The notes: generated from the sequence alone by a model not told the origin. 64,000 nucleotides of DNA from Brumimicrobium sp. (GCA_023957385.1 JAMLGZ010000001.1:1908923-1972922), one strand, 5' to 3'; shown: positions 1-8,973, counted from the stretch's first letter. Translations and numbers: made by a program.

Positions 1-174
1 CAAAAAAGCAATGTGATGGTGCATCGTTTCATTACCAAAAATACTTTTGAGGAACGCATTAACGAGATGATTCAATCCAAAAAAGCACTCGCAGAAATGA
101 CGGTTTCGACAGGAGAAAATTGGATTGGTAATTTAAGTAATAAGGAGTTGAAGGAGTTGTTTGAGATGGGGTAA
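1..174 (+). CDS. SNF2-family DEAD/DEAH helicase, C-terminal end (partial)
   Basis: The window opens inside a gene. Frame 1 encodes 57 residues up to a TAA at 172-174. The stretch HRFITKNTFEERINEMI followed by a Lys/Ala-rich helix and ENWIGNLSNKELKELF is typical of the extreme C-terminus of bacterial SNF2/Swi2 ATP-dependent helicases, just after helicase motif VI. The catalytic part lies outside the window, so its activity cannot be judged. The next gene starts about 200 bp downstream behind its own promoter, so this looks like the end of its transcription unit. Confidence 0.75.
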   Translation, partial: QKSNVMVHRFITKNTFEERINEMIQSKKALAEMTVSTGENWIGNLSNKELKELFEMG

Positions 175-266
175 ATGCGTATATAAATAGCAGCATTAAA
201 AATAAAAAGAGCGAATAAGAAGTAAATTAATTCTGAAATGTTGACTTTCTATTTTATTGAAATTTT

Positions 267-355
267 AAAAGTCCTATTAAAAATGTGATAGATCACACGA
301 AAGTCCTTTGAAAAATGTGATAATTTACACAAAAGTTCCATGAAAAATGTGATAC
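267..355 (+). repeat. Three tandem 32-bp repeats in front of the DUF4143 ATPase gene
   Basis: Units start at 267, 299 and 331. Each carries AAAGTCC (third copy AAAGTTC), a short spacer, then AAAAATGTGATA. In the first copy the end forms a perfect palindrome, TGTGATAGATCACA (284-297). The second is imperfect, TGTGATAATTTACA (316-329), and the third is degenerate and runs into the promoter. The 32-bp period is about three helical turns, so a bound protein would lie on one face of the DNA. This looks like an operator array; the regulator is unknown. Confidence 0.75.
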
Positions 356-370
356 TTGTTGTTTTTATCG

Positions 371-378
371 TATTTTTG
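371..378 (+). promoter_or_regulatory. Bacteroidota -7 element (TATTTTTG) abutting the ATPase start codon
   Basis: TATTTTTG matches the TAnnTTTG consensus exactly and ends only 4 nt before the ATG at 383. Transcription normally starts a few bases after this element, so the mRNA would be leaderless or nearly so. The -33 region falls in the third tandem repeat. Confidence 0.5.
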
Positions 379-382
379 TGGA

Positions 383-1693
383 ATGGAAAGAGCGATTTTA
401 ACGAAATTAAACCATTGGAAGCAAGCTGATAATAGAAAGCCTCTCTTATTGAAAGGTGCTCGTCAAGTTGGTAAAACTTGGGTTATGAAAGAATTTGGTC
501 GTAAATATTATGAACAGGTGCTTTATATCAATTTCGAACGAGATAAATTATTGCAAAATTTATTCAAAACCGATTTTAATATTTCCCGAATTTTAACTGC
601 TTTACAAGTTCAATCTGGAATAGACCCCAAGGCTGAAAATACACTTATTATTTTTGATGAAATACAAGAAGCTGAAGGTGCATTGACCGCCTTAAAGTAT
701 TTTCAGGAGGAAACGCCTGAGTATCATGTTATTGGAGCCGGTTCTTTATTGGGAATTGCATTGAACAAATCATCTTTCCCTGTTGGTAAAGTTCAATTTT
801 TAGAGATGCATCCCATGAGTTTTTCAGAGTTTTTGGAAGCAATGGGAGAAGGTCTTATTTTAAACTTGTTGAAAGAAAAAGATTGGAATTTGATGCAGAC
901 TTTTCATGAGAGAATTGTCGATTTATTAAAGCAATATTATTTTGTAGGCGGAATGCCGGAAGCCGTTAAAAATTATGTTGATCATCGAAATTTTGAAGAG
1001 GTGAGAAAATTACAAAAAGATATTTTAACAGCTTATGAACTTGATTTTTCAAAACATGCACCTCCGCAAATTATACCTAAAATAAGGATGGTTTGGAACA
1101 GTTTGCCTTCACAGTTGGCAAGAGAAAATAAAAAATTTATTTATGGTTTGGTAAAAACCGGTGCAAGAGCGAGAGAATATGAAGACACACTGAATTGGTT
1201 GGTGAATTACGGTTTAATTCATCGTATTTATAGAATCACCAAACCTGGATTTCCGATTCGCTCGTATGAGGATCTGAAAGCGTTTAAGATATTTGCTTTG
1301 GATACCGGACTTTTAGGAGCTTTGTCGGGTTTGGATGCTCAAATTTTACTTCAAAAAAACAAGCTTTTTACAGAATTTAAAGGTGCGTTGACCGAACAGT
1401 TTATTTTGCAACAACTTATTAGCGAAAATGAAATTCATCCTAATTATTGGTCGAATGATACATCGAGCAATGAAGTTGATTTTATTATAGAACATCAACA
1501 AAACCTGTATCCGTTAGAAGTGAAAGCAGAAGAAAACCTACAATCAAAATCGTTAAAAAGTTACCATCAGCATTTTGAACCAAAAATGAGTATTCGAACC
1601 TCTTTGGCTCATTTCAGAAATGATGATTGGTTAATCAATATTCCGTTGTATGCCATTCGAGAAATTCAGTCGATGATTCAGGGGGTGGAATGA
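383..1693 (+). CDS. AAA-family ATPase with C-terminal DUF4143 domain
   Basis: Residues 25-32 (GARQVGKT) are the Walker A motif and LIIFDEIQ near residues 88-95 is Walker B. AGSLLGIAL follows, as in the AAA_14 family. The C-terminal third is the DUF4143 domain and ends in NEVDFIIEH...PLEVKAEE, a PD-(D/E)xK-like signature. These 400-450 residue proteins are widespread in Bacteroidota genomes, often in accessory DNA, and have no firmly established role. I chose the ATG at 383 because an upstream TTG at 356 would lie inside the promoter and repeats. The gene stands alone before a 300-bp intergenic region, with the restriction system beyond it. Confidence 0.88.
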   Translation: MERAILTKLNHWKQADNRKPLLLKGARQVGKTWVMKEFGRKYYEQVLYINFERDKLLQNLFKTDFNISRILTALQVQSGIDPKAENTLIIFDEIQEAEGALTALKYFQEETPEYHVIGAGSLLGIALNKSSFPVGKVQFLEMHPMSFSEFLEAMGEGLILNLLKEKDWNLMQTFHERIVDLLKQYYFVGGMPEAVKNYVDHRNFEEVRKLQKDILTAYELDFSKHAPPQIIPKIRMVWNSLPSQLARENKKFIYGLVKTGARAREYEDTLNWLVNYGLIHRIYRITKPGFPIRSYEDLKAFKIFALDTGLLGALSGLDAQILLQKNKLFTEFKGALTEQFILQQLISENEIHPNYWSNDTSSNEVDFIIEHQQNLYPLEVKAEENLQSKSLKSYHQHFEPKMSIRTSLAHFRNDDWLINIPLYAIREIQSMIQGVE

Positions 1694-2000
1694 TTCTTTG
1701 TCGGATACTTTTCAAGTAATTTTGCACACATATTAGATAAAATAAAATTATCTTAGCACCAACAAAAAACAAAGACTATAAGAATAAAATAAAAAATAGA
1801 TAAAATATTAGCGTTACTAGCTAATTTCTTTCCTCATAAAATCGCCAATTTTAGAGTACAGAGAGAAAAAGCGAAGGGAATGCGCCTGTATAGGCGTGTT
1901 CTTTGCTGTTTTTCAATTCTGTACAGGTGTTTGGCGATACCGATGAGGAAGAGAAGATGTAAATGCAAAGACACGCTTCTTTTTTTTAATACAGGCAAAT
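1694..2000 (+). other. Intergenic region between ATPase and mod; contains a large inverted repeat
   Basis: No credible ORF lies here. The first about 130 bp are AT-rich and unremarkable. The rest is dominated by the inverted repeat at 1825-1955, followed by a purine-rich stretch and a T-tract (about 1980-1987) just before mod. Confidence 0.7.
1825..1955. repeat. Long interrupted inverted repeat, possible structured RNA
   Basis: Arms nest around a centre near 1889.5. From outside in: TTTCCTCAT with ATGAGGAA, ATCGCCAA (1841-1848) with TTGGCGAT (1931-1938), GTACAGA (1856-1862) with TCTGTAC (1918-1924), an A/T-rich stretch with GCGAAGG pairing CTTTGC, and GCGCCT (1882-1887) with AGGCGT (1892-1897). 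Short internal loops separate the helices, giving one rod about 130 nt long. It could be a structured ncRNA (a 6S-like rod is one option), a leader of mod, or a palindromic mobile repeat. Strand is undetermined. Confidence 0.6.
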
Positions 2001-3701
2001 ATGAAATTATACCAAACTCTCGAATCCCAACTCAAAAAAGAACCCAATTACGTTTCTGACAATGGCGAACTCAAAAAATGGGTAGTTATTAGCAAAGCGC
2101 AAAATTTTGATGAAGAACTTATCGCCCTTTTGTTAGAAAATGAAACAATAAAAGCCTATTTCTTTAAAGAAATTGTAGGCGTAACTGTTTTTAATCAAGT
2201 TTTATTTCTTCAGTTTTTAGAACAGAAAAACTACCTCAATGACAGTTATACCCAATTCAAAAACAAAGTGGGCTTAACCATTGATGGGAAATACCTCAAA
2301 CAACGCAACGAAGTAGCTTTAGTTTGGCCATTTAAGGATTGTATCTTGGAAGGCGGACAATCTCGTGAAGAAGACAAACGAGAAGAAATTTTCTTTAATG
2401 AAGTTTTGGCACAAGATGAAATTACGCAATTGTTAGAACCAAAGGTGTTGACCAATGCTAAACATTTTTCTAGTGATGGAGAGAAACCTTTTGAAAAATT
2501 CAACAGAAACGAAGAAGGAACAATTACCGACAACTTGATTATCAAAGGGAATAACTTATTGGCATTACACTCTCTTAAACAGGAATTTGCTGGGAAAGTA
2601 AAGTTGATTTATATCGATCCGCCGTATAATACAGGAGGAGATTCATTCGGATACAACGATAGATTTAATCATTCTTCTTGGCTGACCTTTATGAAGAGTA
2701 GATTAGAGGTGGCGAAAGAAATGCTTTCGAATGACGGAAGTATATTAGTGCAAGCAGATTGGAATGAGATACATTATTTAAAAGTATTACTCGACTCAAT
2801 ATTTAAACGAGAAAATTTCAGGAATGAAATTATTTGGGCCTATCATGGGCCTGGCTCACCAAAAATGAAACAATATAATAGAAAACATGATACTATTTTA
2901 TGGTATTCAAATACTGATACTTGGATTTTTAATGGTGATGATGTTCGTATGTCTTCAGAGGTACACGTAGGAGGTTTTAATAATGAAATGAGTTCTTCTG
3001 TTAGTAATGAATATACGAATAAGGGAAAAATACCGGAAGATTGGTGGGAATTAGGACGAGATAAAGAAGAGTTTGTACAAGAGATGAGTGTTCTCTATGA
3101 TGAATACGAAAAAATTAAAAATAAAGATTGGTGGAAAATGGCGGTTGCAGCAAGAATTAGGGTTGATGGACAAAGACGATCAGGTTATTTAACTGAAAAG
3201 CCATATAAGTTAATAGAAAGACTTATTAAGGCTCATACAGATGAAGATGATTTTGTTCTTGATTTTTTTGCTGGTAGCGGAACTACAGGTTTTGTTGCAA
3301 ATTATTTAAATCGAAAATTTATATTAGTAGAACAACTTGATAATACGCATTCAATTATTGACAAAAGATTTAAAGGGATTGATTACACCTACCTTGAACT
3401 CAAAAAATACAACCAAACCTTTATCGAGCAAATAGAAATAGCAAAAACCACCGATGAATTATTAAGTATTTGGGAGCAAATGAAAGAAAAATCATTCCTC
3501 AATTACAATGTAGATATTCAAAAACAAGAGAAACATATCGAAGAATTTAAGTCACTTACATTGACGGAGCAAAAACAACACTTGATTGAGGTTTTAGATA
3601 AAAACCAGTTGTATGTGAACTTGTCGTCATTAAATGATGAAAAATTTGAGTGTACGGAGGGGGAAAAACGTCTTAACCGGGATTTTTATGAAGGAAAATA
3701 A
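2001..3701 (+). CDS. Type III restriction-modification system, Mod subunit (adenine-specific DNA methyltransferase)
   Basis: This subunit recognises the target and transfers a methyl group from S-adenosylmethionine to adenine N6. The catalytic motif IV, DPPYNTGG, is at about residues 205-212. The SAM-binding motif I, DFFAGSGTTG, comes later, at about 420-429. That IV-before-I order marks the beta class, to which Type III Mod proteins belong. The variable region between the motifs is the likely target-recognition domain. At 566 residues the length is normal. The N-terminal region (up to about 180) and C-terminal helices probably contact Res. No simple-sequence repeat that would suggest phase variation is present. 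The partner res gene lies downstream, separated by an inserted GxxExxY gene. Confidence 0.92.
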   Translation: MKLYQTLESQLKKEPNYVSDNGELKKWVVISKAQNFDEELIALLLENETIKAYFFKEIVGVTVFNQVLFLQFLEQKNYLNDSYTQFKNKVGLTIDGKYLKQRNEVALVWPFKDCILEGGQSREEDKREEIFFNEVLAQDEITQLLEPKVLTNAKHFSSDGEKPFEKFNRNEEGTITDNLIIKGNNLLALHSLKQEFAGKVKLIYIDPPYNTGGDSFGYNDRFNHSSWLTFMKSRLEVAKEMLSNDGSILVQADWNEIHYLKVLLDSIFKRENFRNEIIWAYHGPGSPKMKQYNRKHDTILWYSNTDTWIFNGDDVRMSSEVHVGGFNNEMSSSVSNEYTNKGKIPEDWWELGRDKEEFVQEMSVLYDEYEKIKNKDWWKMAVAARIRVDGQRRSGYLTEKPYKLIERLIKAHTDEDDFVLDFFAGSGTTGFVANYLNRKFILVEQLDNTHSIIDKRFKGIDYTYLELKKYNQTFIEQIEIAKTTDELLSIWEQMKEKSFLNYNVDIQKQEKHIEEFKSLTLTEQKQHLIEVLDKNQLYVNLSSLNDEKFECTEGEKRLNRDFYEGK

Positions 3702-3716
3702 CTATCTTAATGTTAA

Positions 3717-3834
3717 AACCACATAGATACATAGAAAAAACTATGTTCCTATGTGGTTAGAAAATAAATAAACTGTGTATGTACATAAAAAACTATGTCA
3801 CTATGTGGTTCAAGAAAAAAACATGTGGTTAAAC
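3717..3834 (+). repeat. ACCACATAG-type hairpin repeats before the GxxExxY gene
   Basis: A hairpin at 3717-3758 pairs AACCACATAG with CTATGTGGTT and, inside it, ACATAG with CTATGT around an A6 loop. A second, degenerate copy runs to CTATGTGGTT at 3801-3810. It is followed by a leader (CAAGAAAAAA, then GTGGTTAAA) reaching the GxxExxY start. The same hairpin and leader recur before res at 4250-4313, with the ATG 42 bp from the start of CTATGTGGTT in both cases. Confidence 0.85.
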
Positions 3835-3842
3835 TATAAATT

Positions 3843-4250
3843 ATGGTAACAAAAAAATATTTAGATGAATTAACTTATGAGGTAATCGGAAGTGCAATTG
3901 AAGTTCATAAAATAATGGGTAGAGGCTTATTAGAAAGTGTATATCATCAATGTATGATAGAAGAGTTAAAACATAGGAAAATTAATTTTCAAACAGAGAT
4001 GAAAATCCCCGTAGATTACAAAGGTAAAACACTAAATATTGATTTCAGATGTGATTTGTTTATTGAGAATTGTTTGGTTGTGGAACTAAAAGCAGTTCAA
4101 GAAACGAATTCTATTTTTGAAGCTCAGTTGCTAACCTATATGAAACTATTGCAAATCCCTAAAGGAGTTCTTATCAATTTCAATTGCTCAAACATTTTCC
4201 ATGAAGGACAACAAACTTTTGTTAATGAATACTTTAGGAAATTAATTTAA
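3843..4250 (+). CDS. GxxExxY protein (PD-(D/E)xK nuclease-superfamily domain)
   Basis: The 135-residue protein has the family hallmark GRGLLESVY (G-x-x-E-x-x-Y) near residues 26-34. A PD-(D/E)xK-like core follows: DFRCDLFIENCLVVELKAV, with the acidic residue in DLF and the E-x-K of VELKAV. The length and single-domain layout match the family, which is common and often multicopy in Bacteroidota; its biological role is not settled. It lies between mod and res in the same orientation and has its own copy of the repeat leader. I read it as a later insertion into the restriction operon. The stop codon shares its last base with the next hairpin. Confidence 0.88.
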   Translation: MVTKKYLDELTYEVIGSAIEVHKIMGRGLLESVYHQCMIEELKHRKINFQTEMKIPVDYKGKTLNIDFRCDLFIENCLVVELKAVQETNSIFEAQLLTYMKLLQIPKGVLINFNCSNIFHEGQQTFVNEYFRKLI

Positions 4251-4313
4251 ACCACATAGATACATAGGAAAAGACTATGTTACTATGTGGTTCAAGAAAA
4301 AACAAGTGGTTAA
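4250..4313 (+). repeat. Second copy of the ACCACATAG hairpin and leader, before res
   Basis: AACCACATAG (4250-4259) pairs with CTATGTGGTT (4283-4292), with inner ACATAG/CTATGT. The following CAAGAAAAAACA and GTGGTTAAA nearly duplicate 3811-3833. The distance from CTATGTGGTT to the next start codon equals that upstream of the GxxExxY gene, so the pair is a direct duplication bracketing that gene. Confidence 0.85.
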
Positions 4314-4324
4314 AAAAATAAACT

Positions 4325-6874
4325 ATGGCATTTTTATACGACACATTATTACAAGAATTTGGAAAGAGAGAAATTTCAAGAGTTGAAGTTCCTTCGTCGA
4401 TTTCCGATAATTTAAAATACCAGCAACGCCCGTATCAAATCGAAGCTTTTCAGCGATTTATATTGTGTCATTCCGAGAATTTTGAAGGAAAACCAAACAA
4501 ACCCTTGCACTTGCTTTTCAATATGGCAACAGGAAGTGGAAAAACGCTAGTAATGGCAGGTTTAATCCTACATTTATACGAAAAAGGATATCGCAACTTC
4601 TTGTTTTTTGTGAATAGCAACAATATTATTCAGAAAACAAAAGATAATTTCTTGAATAGCAATGCTTCTAAATATCTATTTCAAAATAAAATTGTCATTG
4701 ACGGAAAAGAAGTGCAAATTAAAGAAGTGGAGAACTTTGATGAGGCAGATTTACAAAATATCAATATCAAATTTACCACGATTCAGCAACTGCATATCGA
4801 CCTAAACAATACAAAGGAAAATAGCGTTACTTATGAAGATTTTGAAGACAAAAAAATCGTGTTGATAGCCGATGAAGCTCACCATTTGAGTTCGGGAACA
4901 AAAAGTGGTGATTTGTTTGGAAGTTGGGAACAAACAGTTGTCGAAATTCTCAATCAAAATTTTGATAATTTACTATTGGAATTTACAGCTACATTGGATT
5001 ATGGAAGCCGTGAAATCGTAGAGAAATACCAAGATAAAGTGCTTTATAAATACGATTTAGCTCAATTTAGGATTGATAAATATTCCAAAGAAATCAATTT
5101 GATTCGTTCACAATACGATGAAAAAGAACGGATTATTCAAGCTTTGTTACTGAATTTATACCGTCAGGAATTAGCAAGTTTACACAATATCAATTTAAAA
5201 CCTGTTGTTCTTTTTAAGGCAAAAAAAACGATTAAAGAATCAGAAGAAAATAAGCTGAGATTTCATCAATTGATAGATGAACTTTCTGAACGAATGATTG
5301 AACTAATACAACAGACATCAACCGTTTCTATTGTTCAAAAAGCATTTCATTTTTTTGAAAAACAAAACATTTCTAAGACTGAAATTGTCAACCGTATTCA
5401 ACGTAATTTTAAAGAAGAAAACTGTTTGAGTGCGAATAATGACAATGAAGCTGAGCAAAATCAAATATTATTGAATACTTTGGAGGATGAAAACAATCCC
5501 ATTCGTGCGATTTTTGCTGTTCAGAAACTAAATGAAGGTTGGGATGTGCTGAATTTGTTTGATATTGTGCGTCTATACGAAGGTCGAGATGGAAATAACA
5601 ACAGACCAGGAAAAACAACGCTTTCTGAAGCACAATTAATCGGTCGTGGTGCGAGATATTATCCTTTTGCATTGGAAGTCGGACAAGACAAATACACCAG
5701 AAAATACGATGATGATATTGCCAATGATTTAAAGGTGTTAGAAGAGCTGTATTACCACACCAAAGAAGACAGCCGCTATATTTCTGAATTGAAAAAAGCA
5801 TTGATAGAATCGGGAGTTTATGAAGATGAAAATAATTCTACGATTAAACAATTACAGCTAAAACTAGATTACAAACAATCGGAACATTATCAGAATGATT
5901 ATGTTTTCTTCAATCAAAAAATACCAAAAAGTTTTGACAACATTCAATCTTTTTCAGATATAGGTGTAACGAGAACCGATTATCGTCATACACTTTCTTC
6001 AGGAATCGGAAAGATATCCAGTGCGTTTTTTGAATTGGAAAGTACAATTTCTGATGTAGAGGTTATCAAAACAAAAGAAATTCCGCTAGCTAATATTCCA
6101 AAGCATATTATTCGCTATGGGTTGAGTCAGTTGCCATTCTTTTATTTCGACAATCTTTCGCATTATTTTCCAAACATCAAATCCTTGTCTAATTTCATTG
6201 AAAACAAAGATTATTTAGGTGGATTGAAAATAACTTTTAAAGGAACACATCAAAGACTACAAGCAATTACGCACTTTGATTATTTACAAGCCATCAACGG
6301 ACTTTTGCAAATGATTGAAGCAGAAATTAAAGGAAATTCGACAGAATATGAAGGTTCTGAATTTGTAAAGAAATATGTGCATCAAGTTTTTAAAGACAAA
6401 GAAATTCGAGTACCAATAGGTGATGAACGAGAAAACGGACAAGAAGATTTAGTCCTCAATGAGCCTTGGTATGCTTATAATGCCAACTATGGGACAAGTG
6501 AAGAAAAGCGATTTATTGAATTATTCGCTCGAAAATTTGAAAGTTTACAACAGCGTTACGAAGATATTTACATTCTTCGAAATGAAAGAGAATTAGCAAT
6601 TTACGACAAAAAAGGAAGAAGATTTGAACCTGATTTTTTATTGTTCTGTAAGCAAAAAGAAGAAAATGTCGCTTATCAAGTTTTTATTGAACCAAAAGGG
6701 CAACATTTGATTGCACACGATAGATGGAAAGAAGATTTCTTAAACGAAATAGCAAAGGATAAAACCTTGATTGAAATTCATTCCGATAAGTATTTGTTGA
6801 CTGCCGTTCCTTTTTATAATTATAACAATGAAAATGAGTTTGCGAAGATATTGATTGATGTTTTGGAAAATTAG
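4325..6874 (+). CDS. Type III restriction-modification system, Res subunit (helicase/endonuclease)
   Basis: This 849-residue protein is the ATP-dependent translocating and cleaving subunit. Walker A, MATGSGKT, is at about residues 67-74 and the DEAH box, IADEAHH, at about 180-186. A motif VI-like sequence, QLIGRGARYYPF, is at about 437-448. Near the C-terminus FEPDFLLF...FIEPKG (about 767-792) provides the acidic residues and lysine expected of a PD-(D/E)xK endonuclease. All major motifs are intact, so with mod the system looks functional despite the gene inserted between them. A repeat leader sits immediately upstream. No frameshift is seen. Confidence 0.92.
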   Translation: MAFLYDTLLQEFGKREISRVEVPSSISDNLKYQQRPYQIEAFQRFILCHSENFEGKPNKPLHLLFNMATGSGKTLVMAGLILHLYEKGYRNFLFFVNSNNIIQKTKDNFLNSNASKYLFQNKIVIDGKEVQIKEVENFDEADLQNINIKFTTIQQLHIDLNNTKENSVTYEDFEDKKIVLIADEAHHLSSGTKSGDLFGSWEQTVVEILNQNFDNLLLEFTATLDYGSREIVEKYQDKVLYKYDLAQFRIDKYSKEINLIRSQYDEKERIIQALLLNLYRQELASLHNINLKPVVLFKAKKTIKESEENKLRFHQLIDELSERMIELIQQTSTVSIVQKAFHFFEKQNISKTEIVNRIQRNFKEENCLSANNDNEAEQNQILLNTLEDENNPIRAIFAVQKLNEGWDVLNLFDIVRLYEGRDGNNNRPGKTTLSEAQLIGRGARYYPFALEVGQDKYTRKYDDDIANDLKVLEELYYHTKEDSRYISELKKALIESGVYEDENNSTIKQLQLKLDYKQSEHYQNDYVFFNQKIPKSFDNIQSFSDIGVTRTDYRHTLSSGIGKISSAFFELESTISDVEVIKTKEIPLANIPKHIIRYGLSQLPFFYFDNLSHYFPNIKSLSNFIENKDYLGGLKITFKGTHQRLQAITHFDYLQAINGLLQMIEAEIKGNSTEYEGSEFVKKYVHQVFKDKEIRVPIGDERENGQEDLVLNEPWYAYNANYGTSEEKRFIELFARKFESLQQRYEDIYILRNERELAIYDKKGRRFEPDFLLFCKQKEENVAYQVFIEPKGQHLIAHDRWKEDFLNEIAKDKTLIEIHSDKYLLTAVPFYNYNNENEFAKILIDVLEN

Positions 6875-7415
6875 ATGAATCTAAAAACAGTAAGTTATGG
6901 GTACAAAGAAAAAAAATTGCTTGATTAAAAGGGTATTACTAAATATTTTGTGAGAAAATAAAAATAAGTTTTGAAGACGAAGCTACAAGAAACAGTAGTA
7001 CTACATTGCTTAGGTTAGAGAACTAAAAAAAATGTGTTTCTAACACAGAATCTATGTGGTTTTTTTAAACTTGCTTCGCTCAAACAGCAATTTTTGTCAC
7101 GGTGATTGCGCAATTTGACTTCCGATTAAAAATTTATGCAACCATCCTATTCACGATAATAATTCTTGTAGAAACATTCATCATTAAAATCGCAAAATGA
7201 TATCCCATATTCATCTTCTAGCTCTCATAAATTTTTTAGTATAGCCAGAAAATATTAATTTCATTCAAAAACATTTCTTTTATTAAAAACTCTACGTATA
7301 TTTAATTTAAGTTAGATTAAAAAAGTAGAATGAAAGACAAAAGATATAATTTATTAGGAAATTCTGCATTGTTTAGAATTAGGATAGAATCCAAGAATAA
7401 ATAGAGATAATATAA
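6875..7415 (+). other. Gene-free stretch downstream of res
   Basis: About 540 AT-rich bases with no credible ORF. A lone arm of the repeat seen around the GxxExxY gene, CTATGTGGTT, occurs at 7052-7061 without a matching left arm. Short in-frame remnants (for example 6954-7026) are too weak to assign. No terminator or RNA gene is evident. Confidence 0.6.
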
Positions 7416-8702
7416 GTGGAAATTTTAATAATAATAGGTCTAATCCTTCTTAATGGAATATTCTCAATGGCAGAAATGTCCTTAGTTTCTTCCCGAAGAT
7501 TTAAATTAGAAAAATCCCAAAAGAAAGGTCATAAAGGAGCTAAAGCAGCTTTGAAACTTACAGATAAACCTACAAGATTTCTAAGTACGATTCAAATAGG
7601 AATAACTTTAATTGGAATTTTACTTGGAATTTATAGTGGAGATAGTTTAGTTAAGAATTTTGCTGGATATTTAGACCAATTTGTTTTCCTGCAAGGTTAT
7701 TCTCACAAGCTGGCAACAGTGATTATTGTTTGTGTTGTAACTTATTTCTCTATTGTATTGGGTGAACTTCTACCAAAAAGACTAGGCATGACTTTCCCTG
7801 AATCCATTGCTTCTACATTAGCAATTCCGATGAAGATACTCTCCATTCTAACTTCGCCTTTTGTCTGGCTATTGACTGCTTCTAATGAGGTTTTACTTAA
7901 ATTATTAGGAATTAATAGTAAATCAAAAAGTAAGGTTTCAGAAGAAGAAATAAAATCTATCATTAAAGACAGTGCAGATGGTGGAGAAATTCAGTATATT
8001 GAAAGGGATATTGTAGAACGAATATTTGAATTAGGTGATAGAAAAGTCAATTCTCTATTTACTTATAGAAGAGATATTATCTATTTTACTATTGAAGATA
8101 CTTTAGACGAAATAAAGTCTAAGATTAATCAAGAAAAACATTCTGCTTATCCAGTTACTAAAGACAACAATATTGATGATATAATTGGAATTGTGCTTTT
8201 AAAAGATTTATTTACTCATGTGGATGATGTCGATTTTAATATTATAAACATTATAAGAGAACCTTTATATTTTATCGAAAGTACCTTTGCCTATAAAGTA
8301 CTTGAGTCTTTCAAAAAAGAAAAGATACACTATGGAATCATTGTGGATGAATTTGGTTTGACACAGGGAATTGTTACCATGGATGACGTGGTGGATGCCT
8401 TGGTAGGTGATATGTCTGAAATTGATCAATACGACTACCAAATAACTCAAAGAAATGAAAATTCATGGTTAGTGGATGGTCAATATCCAATTATTGACTT
8501 CTTAAAATACTTTGAAATTGAATTAGAAGACCAACACAAACGTAATTATACAACTGTTGCTGGGTTACTGATACATAATCTACAGAATTTACCAAATGTT
8601 GGACAAAAAATCATAATTGATAATTATGAGCTTGAAATAATTGATAAGGATGGGCAACGGATTGATAAAATTATGGTTTCAAAAAATATCCCTCGTTCTT
8701 AA
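7416..8702 (+). CDS. CNNM/CorC (TlyC-like) membrane protein with CBS domains
   Basis: This 428-residue inner-membrane protein has three expected parts. First comes an N-terminal DUF21/CNNM transmembrane domain (about 1-190, with hydrophobic segments such as MEILIIIGLILLNGIF and the conserved LGELLPKRLG). A cytoplasmic CBS pair (about 200-330) and a C-terminal CorC_HlyC domain (about 345-425) follow. Relatives are linked to magnesium/cobalt efflux and are often labelled hemolysins by tradition; the metal role is inferred here. The start is GTG at 7416; no in-frame ATG lies nearby upstream, and the membrane segment begins at once. It is preceded by over 500 bp of gene-free DNA and appears monocistronic. 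Confidence 0.87.
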   Translation: MEILIIIGLILLNGIFSMAEMSLVSSRRFKLEKSQKKGHKGAKAALKLTDKPTRFLSTIQIGITLIGILLGIYSGDSLVKNFAGYLDQFVFLQGYSHKLATVIIVCVVTYFSIVLGELLPKRLGMTFPESIASTLAIPMKILSILTSPFVWLLTASNEVLLKLLGINSKSKSKVSEEEIKSIIKDSADGGEIQYIERDIVERIFELGDRKVNSLFTYRRDIIYFTIEDTLDEIKSKINQEKHSAYPVTKDNNIDDIIGIVLLKDLFTHVDDVDFNIINIIREPLYFIESTFAYKVLESFKKEKIHYGIIVDEFGLTQGIVTMDDVVDALVGDMSEIDQYDYQITQRNENSWLVDGQYPIIDFLKYFEIELEDQHKRNYTTVAGLLIHNLQNLPNVGQKIIIDNYELEIIDKDGQRIDKIMVSKNIPRS

Positions 8703-8973
8703 AAAAAAAATATGAAAAGTAGGAGAAATAAATCAATAAAATCTTTATGTTTTCAGTAAATTACGATTAATAAGATTGAAAAACCTTTAGAAACATACGG
8801 TAGGAGATAATATTCAAACATCTTTCTTTCCATCATATTCTCTAAATATACATAGAAATTAGGGTAGTATCGCATTTGAAACTTGAACCTATCTCATTAA
8901 ATAATTTAAAAAAAATAGTGGTATGAGAATTAAAATTAATTATAACTTAGTAATCTTAAGTAACTTCTTAATT

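Noticed and set aside
2246..2545. Minus-strand 99-codon frame inside mod
   Set aside because: Antisense shadow of the methyltransferase reading frame with no family features or ribosome site.
2001..3701. Phase-variable mod gene
   Set aside because: No run of simple-sequence repeats or long homopolymer was found in the coding region or directly before it.
3713..4313. Repeats around the GxxExxY gene as a CRISPR array
   Set aside because: Only a few imperfect hairpin copies with irregular spacing, no unique spacers of equal length and no cas genes.
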